Source of the DNA: Marinobacter sp. F4206
GTDB lineage: Bacteria > Pseudomonadota > Gammaproteobacteria > Pseudomonadales > Oleiphilaceae
Assembly: GCF_019392195.1 (NCBI RefSeq)
Contig: NZ_JAHXKI010000002.1
Coordinates: forward strand, 1,984,001 to 2,048,000
Length of the DNA stretch: 64,000 nucleotides
Reading direction: 5' to 3'
Below are positions 9,416-17,680 of this stretch, piece after piece (positions within the stretch are counted from its first letter, which is position 1; the number at the start of each line of letters is the position of its first letter). A program made the translations under genes and the position numbers. A model generated the notes under the pieces. It was not told where the DNA came from. It saw nothing but the letters and a program-made list of their open reading frames with translations, and searched no databases.

Positions 9416-10522
9416 ATGGATAGACAAGCCAAGGCTGTGGTCTGCCGGGAATGGGGCCAGCCCGTTCAGGTTGAAACCATCACCGTAGAAGGCCCCAAGC
9501 GGGATGAAATCACCATCAAGATCGCCGCCTGTGGGGTCTGTCACAGCGATCTGTCGGCGACGACGGGCAAGATTCCCTACCCGCCACCCCTGGTGCTCGG
9601 TCACGAAGCCGCCGGCGTGGTTATTGAAGTGGGCGAGGGCGTAACCGATTTCCAGGAAGGCGACCATGTGGTCAGCACCTTCATCTCCATGTGCGGCAAG
9701 TGTCGCCAGTGTGTCCGGGGTCGTCCGGTTCTCTGCGAAAATGCCCGCAAGGCGATGTTCACGCTGCCCGACGGCAGCGTCCGCACCAAGGGCGCCAGCG
9801 GCGAGTCGCTCAATGTCTTCGGTGCCTGTGGCGTGATGGCCGAGTACGCCACCATGCACGTTGATAACTGCGTCAAGGTGGACGACAAGGTGCCCATGCA
9901 GAACGCTGCCCTGGTGGGCTGCGCGGTCATGACCGGCGTGGGGGCTGTGTTCAACACCGCCCGGCTGGAACCCGGTTCCCGCGCTGCCGTGTTCGGAATC
10001 GGCGGCGTGGGCCTGAATGCTATCCAGGGCTGCGCCACGGCGGGCGCGGAAATGATCGTTGCCGTGGACAGCAACGACCGGAAGCTGGACATGGCCCGGG
10101 AGTTCGGTGCCACGCACACGGTGAACATTAACGAGGTGGACGACCCCGCCCGGACGGTCAAGAAACTGACGGGTGGCGTCGATTACGCCTTCGAGTGCGT
10201 CGGTGCCGGCCCGGTGGTGGAACAGGCCTACAAGAGCCTGGGCCGCGGTGGCACTGCAGTGGTGGTGGGCGTGGCCGATCCCAAGGATAAGACCTCGGTG
10301 ACCACCCTGACCCTGCCCGCCGACGAGCGAACGTTGAAGGGCAGCTGGCTGGGTTCGGCCCGTCCGCAGCACGATTTTCCGCGTATTCTCGGCCTCTACC
10401 AGGCCGGCAAACTGAAATTGGACGAACTCGTCACCCGCACCTATCCGATTGAGGATGCCGTCCAGGCTTTCGATGATATGGTGGCAGGCAAGAACGCCCG
10501 AGGCGTGATTGTCTTTGACTGA
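9416..10522 (+). CDS. Zinc-dependent alcohol dehydrogenase (class III-like MDR)
   Basis: This is a 368-residue medium-chain dehydrogenase. Catalytic zinc ligands C42 (GVCHSD) and H63 (LGHEAAG) are present, and the structural zinc lobe has C93, C96, C99 and C107. The NAD fold shows FGIGGVGLNAIQG near residue 200. It oxidises an alcohol to an aldehyde and is followed at once by an aldehyde dehydrogenase, so the pair converts an alcohol to an acid. The start is ATG 9416 after GGGAG; a TTG at 9407 is also open. HSD in place of the common HTD at the active site is a small variation within the family. Confidence 0.91.
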   Translation: MDRQAKAVVCREWGQPVQVETITVEGPKRDEITIKIAACGVCHSDLSATTGKIPYPPPLVLGHEAAGVVIEVGEGVTDFQEGDHVVSTFISMCGKCRQCVRGRPVLCENARKAMFTLPDGSVRTKGASGESLNVFGACGVMAEYATMHVDNCVKVDDKVPMQNAALVGCAVMTGVGAVFNTARLEPGSRAAVFGIGGVGLNAIQGCATAGAEMIVAVDSNDRKLDMAREFGATHTVNINEVDDPARTVKKLTGGVDYAFECVGAGPVVEQAYKSLGRGGTAVVVGVADPKDKTSVTTLTLPADERTLKGSWLGSARPQHDFPRILGLYQAGKLKLDELVTRTYPIEDAVQAFDDMVAGKNARGVIVFD

Positions 10523-10537
10523 ATCAGGAGAAACCCT

Positions 10538-11953
10538 ATGAACGATCTAAGCAGGAATTACATCAACGGGCAGTGGGTGGACTGGAATGGTGACACCCTG
10601 GATGTGCACGAAGCCGGAACCGGTGAGGTGATTGCCCGGGTTCCGTCGTCGGGCCGGGAAGAAATGGAGCAGGCCATCGCGGCCGCGGACCGCGCCTTTG
10701 AAAACTGGTCGGAAAGCACCCTGGAGCAGCGCATCAAGGTCCTCGAGCAACTCCATGCCGGGCTGAAGGAGCGCAGTGGTGAAATCGCTGAAACCATCTG
10801 CCGCGAAGTGGGGATGCCGATCAAACTGGCCACCGCGATCCAGGCCGGTATGCCGGCGACCATGACAAAATCCTACCTGAAACTGTTGCAGGATTTCCCC
10901 TTCACCGAGCAATACGGCAACTCTGAAGTTCAGTATGCGCCGGTGGGTGTGGTCGGCTGTATTACGCCATGGAACTACCCGCTGCACCAGGTCATCCTGA
11001 AAATTGTGCCGGCAATCGCCGCCGGTTGTACCATCGTGCTCAAACCGTCCGAGATCGCGCCGCAGAGCGCCTATATCCTGGCCGAAATACTGGACGGCAC
11101 GGATCTTCCGAAAGGCGTGTTCAACCTGGTCTCCGGCCTCGGCCAGACCGTGGGTGACACCCTGATCAAGCATCCGGACGTCCGCATGGTGTCCTTTACC
11201 GGCTCCACCCGGACCGGCAACCTCATTGCCCATGCCGCCGCGGATGACTTCAAGCGCATCGCCCTGGAAATGGGTGGTAAATCAGCGTCGGTGGTGTTGC
11301 CGGATGCCGACCTGGGGGCTGCGGTGAAAGGCACCGTGAACAACTGCCTGCTGAACTCCGGGCAGACCTGCACCGCGCTCACCCGACTGCTGGTGCCGGC
11401 CGACCAACACGACGAAGCCTGTGAGCTGGCGGCTGCCGCCGTGGCGAAAATGACCCCGGGTAACCCGCTCGAGGAAACGACCCGTCTCGGGCCATTGGCG
11501 TCCGCACAACAGCGCGACCGGGTCTTCGACTACATCCGTCTTGGCATTGAGGAAGGCGCGACCCTGGTTGCCGGCGGCCCGGAAGCCCCGGACGGCTGTG
11601 ACCAGGGCTACTTTGTGAAGGCCACGGTGTTCGGCAACGTCAAACCGGACAGCCGCATCGCCCAGGAAGAGATCTTCGGCCCGGTACTGAGCATCATTCC
11701 CTACAGCGATGAAGCCGAAGCCATTCGCATCGCCAACGGTACCGAATACGGGCTGTCGGGTGCGGTCTGGTCGGCGGATCAGGACAAGGCGAAAAAGGTG
11801 GCGAGCAAGCTGCGCACCGGGCAGGTGACCGTCAACGGCGGTGCTTTCAATCCCCAGGCGCCGTTCGGCGGCTTTGGCCACTCCGGCATTGGCCGTGAAT
11901 TCGGCAAGTGGGGTCTGGAGGAATTCCTGGAAGTGCGCTCACTCCAGCTCTAA
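10538..11953 (+). CDS. NAD(P)-dependent aldehyde dehydrogenase
   Basis: The protein has 471 residues of the ALDH superfamily. The Rossmann motif FTGSTRTGN and the general base E244 in LEMGGKSA are followed by the nucleophile C278 in SGQTCTA. EEIFGPVLSIIPY lies near the C terminus. It oxidises an aldehyde to a carboxylic acid, presumably the product of the adjacent alcohol dehydrogenase, before CoA activation. No acyl-CoA ligase is encoded in this operon, so activation must come from elsewhere. It is the last gene of the operon and is followed by a large hairpin element. Confidence 0.94.
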   Translation: MNDLSRNYINGQWVDWNGDTLDVHEAGTGEVIARVPSSGREEMEQAIAAADRAFENWSESTLEQRIKVLEQLHAGLKERSGEIAETICREVGMPIKLATAIQAGMPATMTKSYLKLLQDFPFTEQYGNSEVQYAPVGVVGCITPWNYPLHQVILKIVPAIAAGCTIVLKPSEIAPQSAYILAEILDGTDLPKGVFNLVSGLGQTVGDTLIKHPDVRMVSFTGSTRTGNLIAHAAADDFKRIALEMGGKSASVVLPDADLGAAVKGTVNNCLLNSGQTCTALTRLLVPADQHDEACELAAAAVAKMTPGNPLEETTRLGPLASAQQRDRVFDYIRLGIEEGATLVAGGPEAPDGCDQGYFVKATVFGNVKPDSRIAQEEIFGPVLSIIPYSDEAEAIRIANGTEYGLSGAVWSADQDKAKKVASKLRTGQVTVNGGAFNPQAPFGGFGHSGIGREFGKWGLEEFLEVRSLQL

Positions 11954-11969
11954 CCCCCGAAGTCGGCTC

Positions 11970-12064
11970 GGCCCCTGGGGTGGAGTGCCTTTTCTGTCGG
12001 GAAAAAATGTCTGAGCGCAGCGAGTTGTTTTTCCCAGAAGAAAAGGTACCGCGCCCCAGGGGCC
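11970..12064. repeat. Long imperfect hairpin (REP/MITE-like) between convergent genes
   Basis: Two arms of about 38 bases match at about 30 positions when inverted. The ends are GGCCCCTGGGG and CCCCAGGGGCC, and inner blocks such as CCTTTTCT and GGGAAAAA also pair. A loop of about 20 bases contains CTGAGCGCAGCGAG. It fills most of the gap between the aldehyde dehydrogenase and the convergent TetR gene and could act as a bidirectional terminator. No second copy was seen in this window. Confidence 0.8.
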
Positions 12065-12075
12065 AGACTCCGGAC

Positions 12076-12657
12076 CTAAGCCTTGCCGCCAAGCAGAATC
12101 CGAACAGCCGTGCAGGCATCTTCCAGCTCTTCGTCCCGAGGCTCGCGCCCGCCGATGATGTCGCTGTAGAGGCAGGATTCGGCCAGGCGCACCATGAAGT
12201 AGGACAGGCTCTCAATGTTCATGGGCGGGCTGATGTAACCGGAGGCCACCTGATCCTTCAGGGTTCGGGTATTGGCCTCCACAGTCCGGCTGTGCAGGGT
12301 GGATTGTGAGGATGTCAGGATCTTGAGAGCGTACTCCGGATCCTGGTTGATAAACCGGCGCAGGGGCTCGAAATGCAGGATGGTGGAATTGATGCGTCGG
12401 TACACGCCAACAACAAAATCCACGCCCTGCCCGGGCGTTGTCGACAGCGCCTCCAGCCGCAATGGCTCGTACAGCGACCAGAGCACCTCCCCGATCAGGA
12501 GATCCTTGTTACCGACCCAGCGAAACAGCGTGGCACGACCGATGTTGAGCTCGTCAGACAACGATGCCAGGTGAATGCGTTCACCCTTGAGCCACATGCG
12601 CCGGGCCCGCTTGAAGGCATCGGCGGGTGTCGCTCTGGTTGTTGTTTTCTCTGTCAC
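12076..12657 (-). CDS. TetR-family transcriptional regulator (QsdR-like)
   Basis: The protein has 193 residues. The N-terminal helix-turn-helix is atypically short: RIHLASLSDELNIGRATLFRWVG, split around residues 25-50, is typical of the helix 2-3 region of the QsdR-like branch. The C-terminal ligand domain (about 75-190) has no metal or catalytic motif. The start is GTG at 12657, with GAGG six bases before it. It is divergent from the nitronate monooxygenase gene with 55 bp between starts, so it probably represses that gene and itself. The QsdR label rests on overall resemblance and is tentative. Confidence 0.8.
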   Translation of the reverse strand: MTEKTTTRATPADAFKRARRMWLKGERIHLASLSDELNIGRATLFRWVGNKDLLIGEVLWSLYEPLRLEALSTTPGQGVDFVVGVYRRINSTILHFEPLRRFINQDPEYALKILTSSQSTLHSRTVEANTRTLKDQVASGYISPPMNIESLSYFMVRLAESCLYSDIIGGREPRDEELEDACTAVRILLGGKA

Positions 12658-12658
12658 T

Positions 12659-12679
12659 GAAACCTCGTGCCGGAGTTTC
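12659..12679. promoter_or_regulatory. Possible TetR operator in divergent gap
   Basis: GAAACCTC-GTGCCG-GAGTTTC is an imperfect inverted repeat directly before the TetR start and 33 bp before the opposite gene. TetR regulators often autoregulate from such a position. The match is short and the call is weak. Confidence 0.3.
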
Positions 12680-12712
12680 GAATCATTCTAACGACAAAAC
12701 AGGAAACCCGCT

Positions 12713-13693
12713 ATGAACACCCGAATCACTGAATTGTTCGGCATCCGCTACCCGATTATTCAGGGCGGCATGCACCACGTCGGCTACGCGGAACTGGCCG
12801 CGGCCGTGTCGAATGCCGGCGGTCTCGGTATGATCACCGGACTCACCCAGCCGACGCCGGAGGACCTGGCCCGGGAAATCGCCCGCTGTCACGAAATGAC
12901 CGATCGGCCGTTCGGAGTGAACCTGACGTTTCTGCCCTCTTTCAAGGCACCGCCCTATCCCGAGTATATCGACGCCATTGTTGCCGGGGGCGTCAAGGCG
13001 GTGGAAACCGCCGGTCGCAGTCCTGAAAAATACATGCCCCAGCTCAAGGCGGCGGGTATCAAGGTGATCCACAAGTGCACCTCCGTGCGGCACGCCCTGA
13101 AAGCCGAGTCGATCGGGTGCGATGCCGCCAGTGTCGACGGTTTTGAGTGCGGTGGCCATCCGGGTGAGGACGATATCCCCAATTTCATTCTGTTGCCCCG
13201 AGCTGCCGAAGAGCTGAGCATTCCGTTTGTTGCCTCCGGTGGCATGGCGGATGGCCGTAGCCTGGTGGCGGCCATGGCGCTGGGCGCCGAGGGCATGAAC
13301 ATGGGCACGCGCTTTCTGGCAACCAAGGATGCCCCGATTCACGACAACGTCAAACAGGCCATTCTGGAGGCCGATGAACTCCAGACCCGGCTGATCATGC
13401 GTAACCTGCGCAACACCGAACGGGTCATGAACAATGCCGCGGTGGAGGAGATTGTCCGGATCGAACGAGAGAAGGGTGAGGCCGAAACCATTGACGACAT
13501 CCGGCACCTGGTTACCGGTGCCAAAGGACGGCTGGTCCTGCAGGAAGGCAAGATGGACGAAGCGGCCTGGAGTTGTGGCATGGTGGCCGGCCTGATTCAC
13601 GACATCCCCACCTGCGAGGAACTGGTCAGCCGGATCATGGCCGATGCCGAGGCTATCGTCCGGAAACGGCTCACCGGCTTTCTGGCCCGGTAA
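12713..13693 (+). CDS. Nitronate monooxygenase / 2-nitropropane dioxygenase family flavoprotein
   Basis: This is a TIM-barrel FMN protein of 326 residues. The N-terminal IIQGGMHHVGYAELAAAVSNAGG, split over residues 15-40, is the family signature. GFECGGHPGEDD near residue 145 supplies the histidine that acts as catalytic base in nitronate monooxygenases. FVASGGMADGRS and LGAEGMNMGTRF form the phosphate-binding part. Members oxidise nitronates, but several are enoyl reductases (FabK-like) or have unknown roles. Being next to a TetR gene and a fatty-acid operon makes a role in acyl metabolism possible. Substrate is unknown. Confidence 0.85.
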   Translation: MNTRITELFGIRYPIIQGGMHHVGYAELAAAVSNAGGLGMITGLTQPTPEDLAREIARCHEMTDRPFGVNLTFLPSFKAPPYPEYIDAIVAGGVKAVETAGRSPEKYMPQLKAAGIKVIHKCTSVRHALKAESIGCDAASVDGFECGGHPGEDDIPNFILLPRAAEELSIPFVASGGMADGRSLVAAMALGAEGMNMGTRFLATKDAPIHDNVKQAILEADELQTRLIMRNLRNTERVMNNAAVEEIVRIEREKGEAETIDDIRHLVTGAKGRLVLQEGKMDEAAWSCGMVAGLIHDIPTCEELVSRIMADAEAIVRKRLTGFLAR

Positions 13694-13715
13694 CGGCTGA
13701 GCGCCAGTCCGGTCG

Positions 13716-13740
13716 CGCCCGCTGCTCCCCCGCGCGGGCG
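13716..13740 (+). terminator. Probable terminator after nitronate monooxygenase
   Basis: A seven-base GC stem CGCCCGC/GCGGGCG with an 11-base loop is followed by a short T run a few bases on. The tail is weak. Confidence 0.35.
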
Positions 13741-13750
13741 TGATGGTTTT

Positions 13751-13777
13751 GTGATATTTCCGCTATAGACTCTTTAC
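13751..13777 (+). promoter_or_regulatory. Shared upstream element A of methionine-rich gene
   Basis: This 27-base element begins GTGATATTTCCG and continues CTATAGACTC. It aligns without gaps to 16408-16434 upstream of msrAB at 18 of 27 positions. Both show two ATA-containing half-sites 11 bases apart, the usual layout of OmpR/PhoB-family binding sites. The OmpR-type gene at 14218 is the obvious candidate to bind. It lies about 98 bp before the start codon. Confidence 0.5.
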
Positions 13778-13875
13778 CAGGGTGTGATCCGGTCGTGAGC
13801 CCTTGCTGCCACGCTGTCCGTGTTGTCGGTGCGAAGCGCCGGCGCAATTCTTACGAACAACACGGAGAGATCACA

Positions 13876-14166
13876 ATGAGAAAACTGACCCGAATGCTTG
13901 CGATCGCCAGTCTGAGTCTGGCGCCGATGTTTGCCGCCGCCGACGACATGAAGGACGAGGGTGGCATGATGGAAGACGACACCATGGAACAGGGCATGTC
14001 CGACCATGGCATGGAAAAGGATGACATGGCTGATGACATGGGGCACGGTATGAACGATGACTCCATGGAGTCCGGGGGCATGGACGATATGAAGAAGGAC
14101 ACCATGGACGAAGACGACATGTCCATGGACGACGACACCATGGACGACAAGGACGGCATGCAGTAG
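13876..14166 (+). CDS. Exported methionine- and aspartate-rich small protein
   Basis: This small protein has 96 residues. Residues 1-22 form a Sec signal peptide (MRKLTRMLAIASLSLAPMF, then AAA before DD). The mature part of about 74 residues is built almost only of D, M, E, G, K, S and H, in short repeats such as EDDTM, KDDM and SGGMDDM. It has 17 methionines, about 23%. No cysteine is present and it is probably disordered. It resembles in composition the MrpX protein proposed as a hypochlorite sink, and could also bind copper. The start MRKLTRML has GGAGAG seven bases upstream. It precedes a two-component system and an exported MsrAB. Confidence 0.85.
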   Translation: MRKLTRMLAIASLSLAPMFAAADDMKDEGGMMEDDTMEQGMSDHGMEKDDMADDMGHGMNDDSMESGGMDDMKKDTMDEDDMSMDDDTMDDKDGMQ

Positions 14167-14183
14167 ACGCGACCGAGTCGCGT
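14167..14183 (+). terminator. Intercistronic hairpin, possible attenuator
   Basis: ACGCGAC-CGA-GTCGCGT is a perfect seven-base stem starting just before the end of the methionine-rich gene's stop region, followed by TTGTTG. With a weak T tail it may terminate some transcripts before the regulator genes or stabilise the upstream message. Confidence 0.45.
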
Positions 14184-14217
14184 TGTTGCCAGAGCAAGGA
14201 ATCAGAGCCAGGAGACC

Positions 14218-14919
14218 ATGACAAGAACCGTACTGATCATTGAGGACAACCCGGGCATCGGTGAGCTTGTGCGTATGCAGGTGACGGACCTGGGGATGGA
14301 GGCGATTCTCGTCGATCGCGGGGACGACGGCCTTGAGCGTTTTCGCCAGGGTGACGTGGATCTTGTGATTCTGGACCTGATGCTGCCGGGTCTGGACGGG
14401 CTCTCGGTTTGCCGTGAGATCCGTTCCAGCCCTGGCTATGTCCCGGTGCTGATGCTGACCGCCAAAAGCACCGAGCTGGACCGGGTGCTGGGGCTGGAAA
14501 TGGGCGCCGACGATTACCTTACCAAGCCCTTCAGCGTGGCTGAGCTGGCCGCCCGCATCAAGGCCCTGTTCCGTCGGGTGGATGCCCTGTCTGCGCGCGA
14601 GCAAACCCAGGCCGAGGCGGGACTGTTGGAAGTGGACGGATTGCGCATAGACCCGGTACGTCGTCGGGTGTTTGTCGATGACCGGGAAGTGGAACTGACC
14701 GCACGGGAATTCGACCTGCTCTGGCACTTCGCCAGCCACCGCGGCCGGGTCTTCAGCCGGGCCCAGCTGCTGGATTCGGTCTGGGGCTACAACCACGAGG
14801 GTTACGAACACACCGTGAACACCCACATCAACCGGCTTCGCAACAAGATTGAGGCCGATCCGGCCGAACCCCGTTACGTCCAGACCGTCTGGGGCGTCGG
14901 TTACCGGTTTATGGACTGA
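14218..14919 (+). CDS. OmpR/PhoB-family response regulator
   Basis: The protein has 233 residues. The receiver domain (1-120) has the acidic pocket E9/D10, phospho-acceptor D53 in VILDLMLPG, T in LMLTAKS and K in DDYLTKPF. The C-terminal winged helix (about 135-233) contains LTAREFDLLWHFASH and ends GVGYRFMD. It should bind direct repeats with an 11-base period; such sites lie before the methionine-rich gene and msrAB. The cognate kinase starts three bases after its stop. The signal may be oxidised methionine, oxidant or copper stress, which is inference from neighbours. Confidence 0.94.
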   Translation: MTRTVLIIEDNPGIGELVRMQVTDLGMEAILVDRGDDGLERFRQGDVDLVILDLMLPGLDGLSVCREIRSSPGYVPVLMLTAKSTELDRVLGLEMGADDYLTKPFSVAELAARIKALFRRVDALSAREQTQAEAGLLEVDGLRIDPVRRRVFVDDREVELTAREFDLLWHFASHRGRVFSRAQLLDSVWGYNHEGYEHTVNTHINRLRNKIEADPAEPRYVQTVWGVGYRFMD

Positions 14920-14922
14920 TCC

Positions 14923-16398
14923 ATGGCGCTGTCGGTGTTCAGAACCCTCTATGCCCGACTGGCTCTGGGCCTGTTCCTGTTGCTGGTAATCGTGGGCGGA
15001 CTGTTTACCGCGCTGAGCCTTTACTCCGTGCGGGAATACACCGCCGCGGTCAACCAGGAACTCAACCGGGACCTGGCCCGCAATCTGGTCTCTGACCGCA
15101 ACCTGGTGACCGATGGCCGTCTCAATCGCGCCGCACTCAAGGAACTGTTCGAGCTCTACATGACCATCAACCCCAGCATCGAGATTTACCTGCTCGATCG
15201 CGAGGGGCGGATCCTGTCCTACTCGGCCGATCCCGACAAGATCAAACGCAATCGGGTGTCCCTGGCACCGATCCAGACCCTGCTATCCAACCCGGAGGTC
15301 TACCCGCTGCCCGGGGACGATCCGCGCAGCCACGATCGGCGCAAGGTATTTTCGGTGACGCCGGTTCCGTCGGAAGCGAATCCCTCCGGCTACCTTTACG
15401 TCGTGTTGCGGGGCGAGGAATACGACACCGCCGAGAGCATGGTGCACAGCGACCGGCTGCTGCAGATGGGCGCCGGTGCGTTGGCAGTGAGTCTGTTTGT
15501 GGGGCTGCTGGCGGGGCTGGTGTTTTTCCGGCTACTGACCCGCCGGCTGTCGCGCCTGACCGAGCGGGTCGAGTGCTTTGAGGCCGGTGAGACGGGCGTG
15601 GTCATGGCCGAACCTCCCGATAGGCTTCCGGCCCGGGGCGATGACATCGATTACCTGACCGCGCGCTTTGACCAGATGGCCCGCCGCATTGCCGCCCAGC
15701 TCGACCTGCTCAAGGACAAGGACCATCAGCGGCGTCAGCTGGTCGCCCAGGTGTCCCACGATCTGCGCACGCCGCTCGCCTCGATTCAGGGCTACCTGGA
15801 GGCCCTGCAGATCAAACAGGCGGACCTGAGCCCGACGGAGCGAAGCCGCTTTCTGAAGGTGGCACTGGCGGAATCCCATCGTCTGGGCCGGCTGGTGGAT
15901 GAGCTGTTCGAATTGGCGGCGCTGGAAGCCCGGGAAAAACAGCCGGCGCCGGAACCCTGCATGATTGCCGAACTGGTTCACGATGTCGTCCAGAAGCACC
16001 AGCCCGAGGCCCAACGCGCGGCGGTGACTCTGGACATCGTCGGTGCGGACGCGGTGATGGTGACCGCAGACATTGCCATGACCGAACGCATTCTCGATAA
16101 CCTGATCAGCAACGCCATTGGCCACGCCCCGGCCAACAGCCGTATCACCCTCGCCGTGGAGCGTAGCGACGGAGGTGCCAGCATCACCGTGGCCGATGTC
16201 GGCCCCGGTATTGACACGGACGACCTTGAGCATCTGTTTGAACCCTTCTACCAGGCCTCGGGTGCTGCCCGGACAGGCCATGCCGGACTGGGACTGGCTA
16301 TTGCGCAGCGCATGGCGGAACTCCAGAAAGGCCGCATCTCGGTAACGAACGGTGCCTTGGCCGGTGCCGAGTTCCGGGTCTGGCTGCCCGGGCAATAA
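14923..16398 (+). CDS. Sensor histidine kinase of the methionine-oxidation module
   Basis: This is a membrane kinase of 491 residues. Transmembrane helix 1 is at about 10-35 and helix 2 at about 180-205; between them lies a periplasmic domain of about 145 residues with [15 protein letters not shown], a PAS/CACHE-like strand pattern. HAMP follows (about 205-260), then the H-box with H279 in [17 protein letters not shown] box [13 protein letters not shown], and G boxes VADVGPGID and [11 protein letters not shown]. It probably autophosphorylates H279 and passes phosphate to D53 of the preceding regulator. The periplasmic sensor has few cysteines, so a simple disulfide switch is unlikely. Confidence 0.93.
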   Translation: MALSVFRTLYARLALGLFLLLVIVGGLFTALSLYSVREYTAAVNQELNRDLARNLVSDRNLVTDGRLNRAALKELFELYMTINPSIEIYLLDREGRILSYSADPDKIKRNRVSLAPIQTLLSNPEVYPLPGDDPRSHDRRKVFSVTPVPSEANPSGYLYVVLRGEEYDTAESMVHSDRLLQMGAGALAVSLFVGLLAGLVFFRLLTRRLSRLTERVECFEAGETGVVMAEPPDRLPARGDDIDYLTARFDQMARRIAAQLDLLKDKDHQRRQLVAQVSHDLRTPLASIQGYLEALQIKQADLSPTERSRFLKVALAESHRLGRLVDELFELAALEAREKQPAPEPCMIAELVHDVVQKHQPEAQRAAVTLDIVGADAVMVTADIAMTERILDNLISNAIGHAPANSRITLAVERSDGGASITVADVGPGIDTDDLEHLFEPFYQASGAARTGHAGLGLAIAQRMAELQKGRISVTNGALAGAEFRVWLPGQ

Positions 16399-16407
16399 AT
16401 CCGCGCC

Positions 16408-16434
16408 GTTATAGATTCGTAATAGTCTCTGAAC
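16408..16434 (+). promoter_or_regulatory. Shared upstream element B before msrAB
   Basis: This element begins GTTATAGATTCG and continues TAATAGTCTC. It matches element A at 13751-13777 at 18 of 27 positions, including the block CTCT near its end. It ends 59 bp before the msrAB start. Confidence 0.5.
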
Positions 16435-16493
16435 GTTTTCGTGAAGCCGCGGCGATACGCTGGCAGCATGGAATCATTCACAGGAGAAGTCTC

Positions 16494-17669
16494 ATGAAAC
16501 GCAAGATGATTGGAATTGCCACCGCTTTGGTACTGGGCTCCGCAGGCGCCCTGTTTGCGGCCTACGCCACGGCGGACAAACACGCTGCGCCGAGCAGCGA
16601 ATTCGCTCCGAATAATCCCGATCTGGCTGTGGCGACCTTCGCCGGCGGCTGTTTCTGGTGTGTGGAGGCCGGTTATGAAAAGATTCCGGGCGTGGTCGAG
16701 GCGGTGTCCGGCTATGCCGGGGGTGATGAACCCAATCCGAGCTACAAGCAGGTGTCGTCCGGGTCCACCGGCCACACCGAGGCTGTGCAGGTGTATTACG
16801 ACCCGGACCAGATGACCTATGAAGGGCTGCTGCAAGGCCTGTGGCGCATCATGGATCCGACCGACGCCAACGGCCAGTTCGTGGACCGGGGCCAGCAGTA
16901 TCGCCCGGCCATTTTCTACCACGATGCCGAGCAGAAGCGCCTTGCCGAAGCTGCCAAGGCTGAATTGCAGGCGTCTGGTGTGTACGAGAAGCCTGTCGTG
17001 ATTGAAATCGTGCCGCTGGACACCTTCTACCCGGCGGAGAAGTACCATCAGGATTACTACAAGAAGAATCCGCTGCGCTACAACTTCTACACCTTCAACT
17101 CCGGTCGCTACCAGTTCATCGAGAAAGTGTATGGTGAGGATTATGAGCTGGACTTCTCCCGGTTTCAGCCGGGGGCGATGAAGACCGGCACGGCGGGTGA
17201 TGGCTTCGACCCGGAGAGCTTCGTGAAGCCTGACCAGGCAGCGCTCAAGCAGCGACTCACGGACATCCAGTACGAGGTCACCCAGGAAGACGGCACCGAA
17301 CGCGCGTTCAATAACCGCTACTGGGACAACAAGAAACCGGGGCTGTACGTGGACATTGTGTCCGGCGAACCGCTGTTTTCCTCACGGGACAAGTACAAGT
17401 CCGGCACCGGCTGGCCCAGCTTTACCCGACCCATTGCAGACGATGTGGTGGTGGAGCGGGAGGACAAATCCTTCTTTACTACCCGCACCGAGATCCGCAG
17501 CCGCTACGCGGATTCACACCTCGGGCACGTCTTTAATGATGGTCCTGCGCCCACCGGCCTGCGGTACTGCATGAACTCGGCGGCGCTGGAGTTTATCCCG
17601 CTGGAAGAGATGGAAGCCCGTGGCTACGGCGATTACATCGACGAGGTGACTGGCGGCCAGAACATTTAA
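16494..17669 (+). CDS. msrAB: Exported MsrA-MsrB fusion, peptide methionine sulfoxide reductase
   Basis: The protein has 391 residues. The N terminus [20 protein letters not shown] is a signal peptide or membrane anchor, so the enzyme acts in the periplasm. MsrA (about 45-200) has the catalytic C53 in [12 protein letters not shown] and handles the S-epimer. MsrB (about 250-375) has SGTGWPSF and catalytic C359 in [11 protein letters not shown] and handles the R-epimer. The paired zinc-binding CxxC motifs of many MsrB proteins are absent. Unlike Neisseria PilB there is no thioredoxin domain, so an outside electron donor is needed. With the methionine-rich peptide upstream it could regenerate a sacrificial methionine pool. 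Confidence 0.95.
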   Translation: MKRKMIGIATALVLGSAGALFAAYATADKHAAPSSEFAPNNPDLAVATFAGGCFWCVEAGYEKIPGVVEAVSGYAGGDEPNPSYKQVSSGSTGHTEAVQVYYDPDQMTYEGLLQGLWRIMDPTDANGQFVDRGQQYRPAIFYHDAEQKRLAEAAKAELQASGVYEKPVVIEIVPLDTFYPAEKYHQDYYKKNPLRYNFYTFNSGRYQFIEKVYGEDYELDFSRFQPGAMKTGTAGDGFDPESFVKPDQAALKQRLTDIQYEVTQEDGTERAFNNRYWDNKKPGLYVDIVSGEPLFSSRDKYKSGTGWPSFTRPIADDVVVEREDKSFFTTRTEIRSRYADSHLGHVFNDGPAPTGLRYCMNSAALEFIPLEEMEARGYGDYIDEVTGGQNI

Positions 17670-17680
17670 GGCCAGGGCTG

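Noticed and set aside
6367..9432. Long antisense open frame of over 1000 codons on the minus strand across thiolase and acyl-CoA dehydrogenase
   Set aside because: It is a GC-bias shadow of two well-supported genes. It has no recognisable domain and a composition rich in histidine, glutamine and glycine that is typical of antisense frames.
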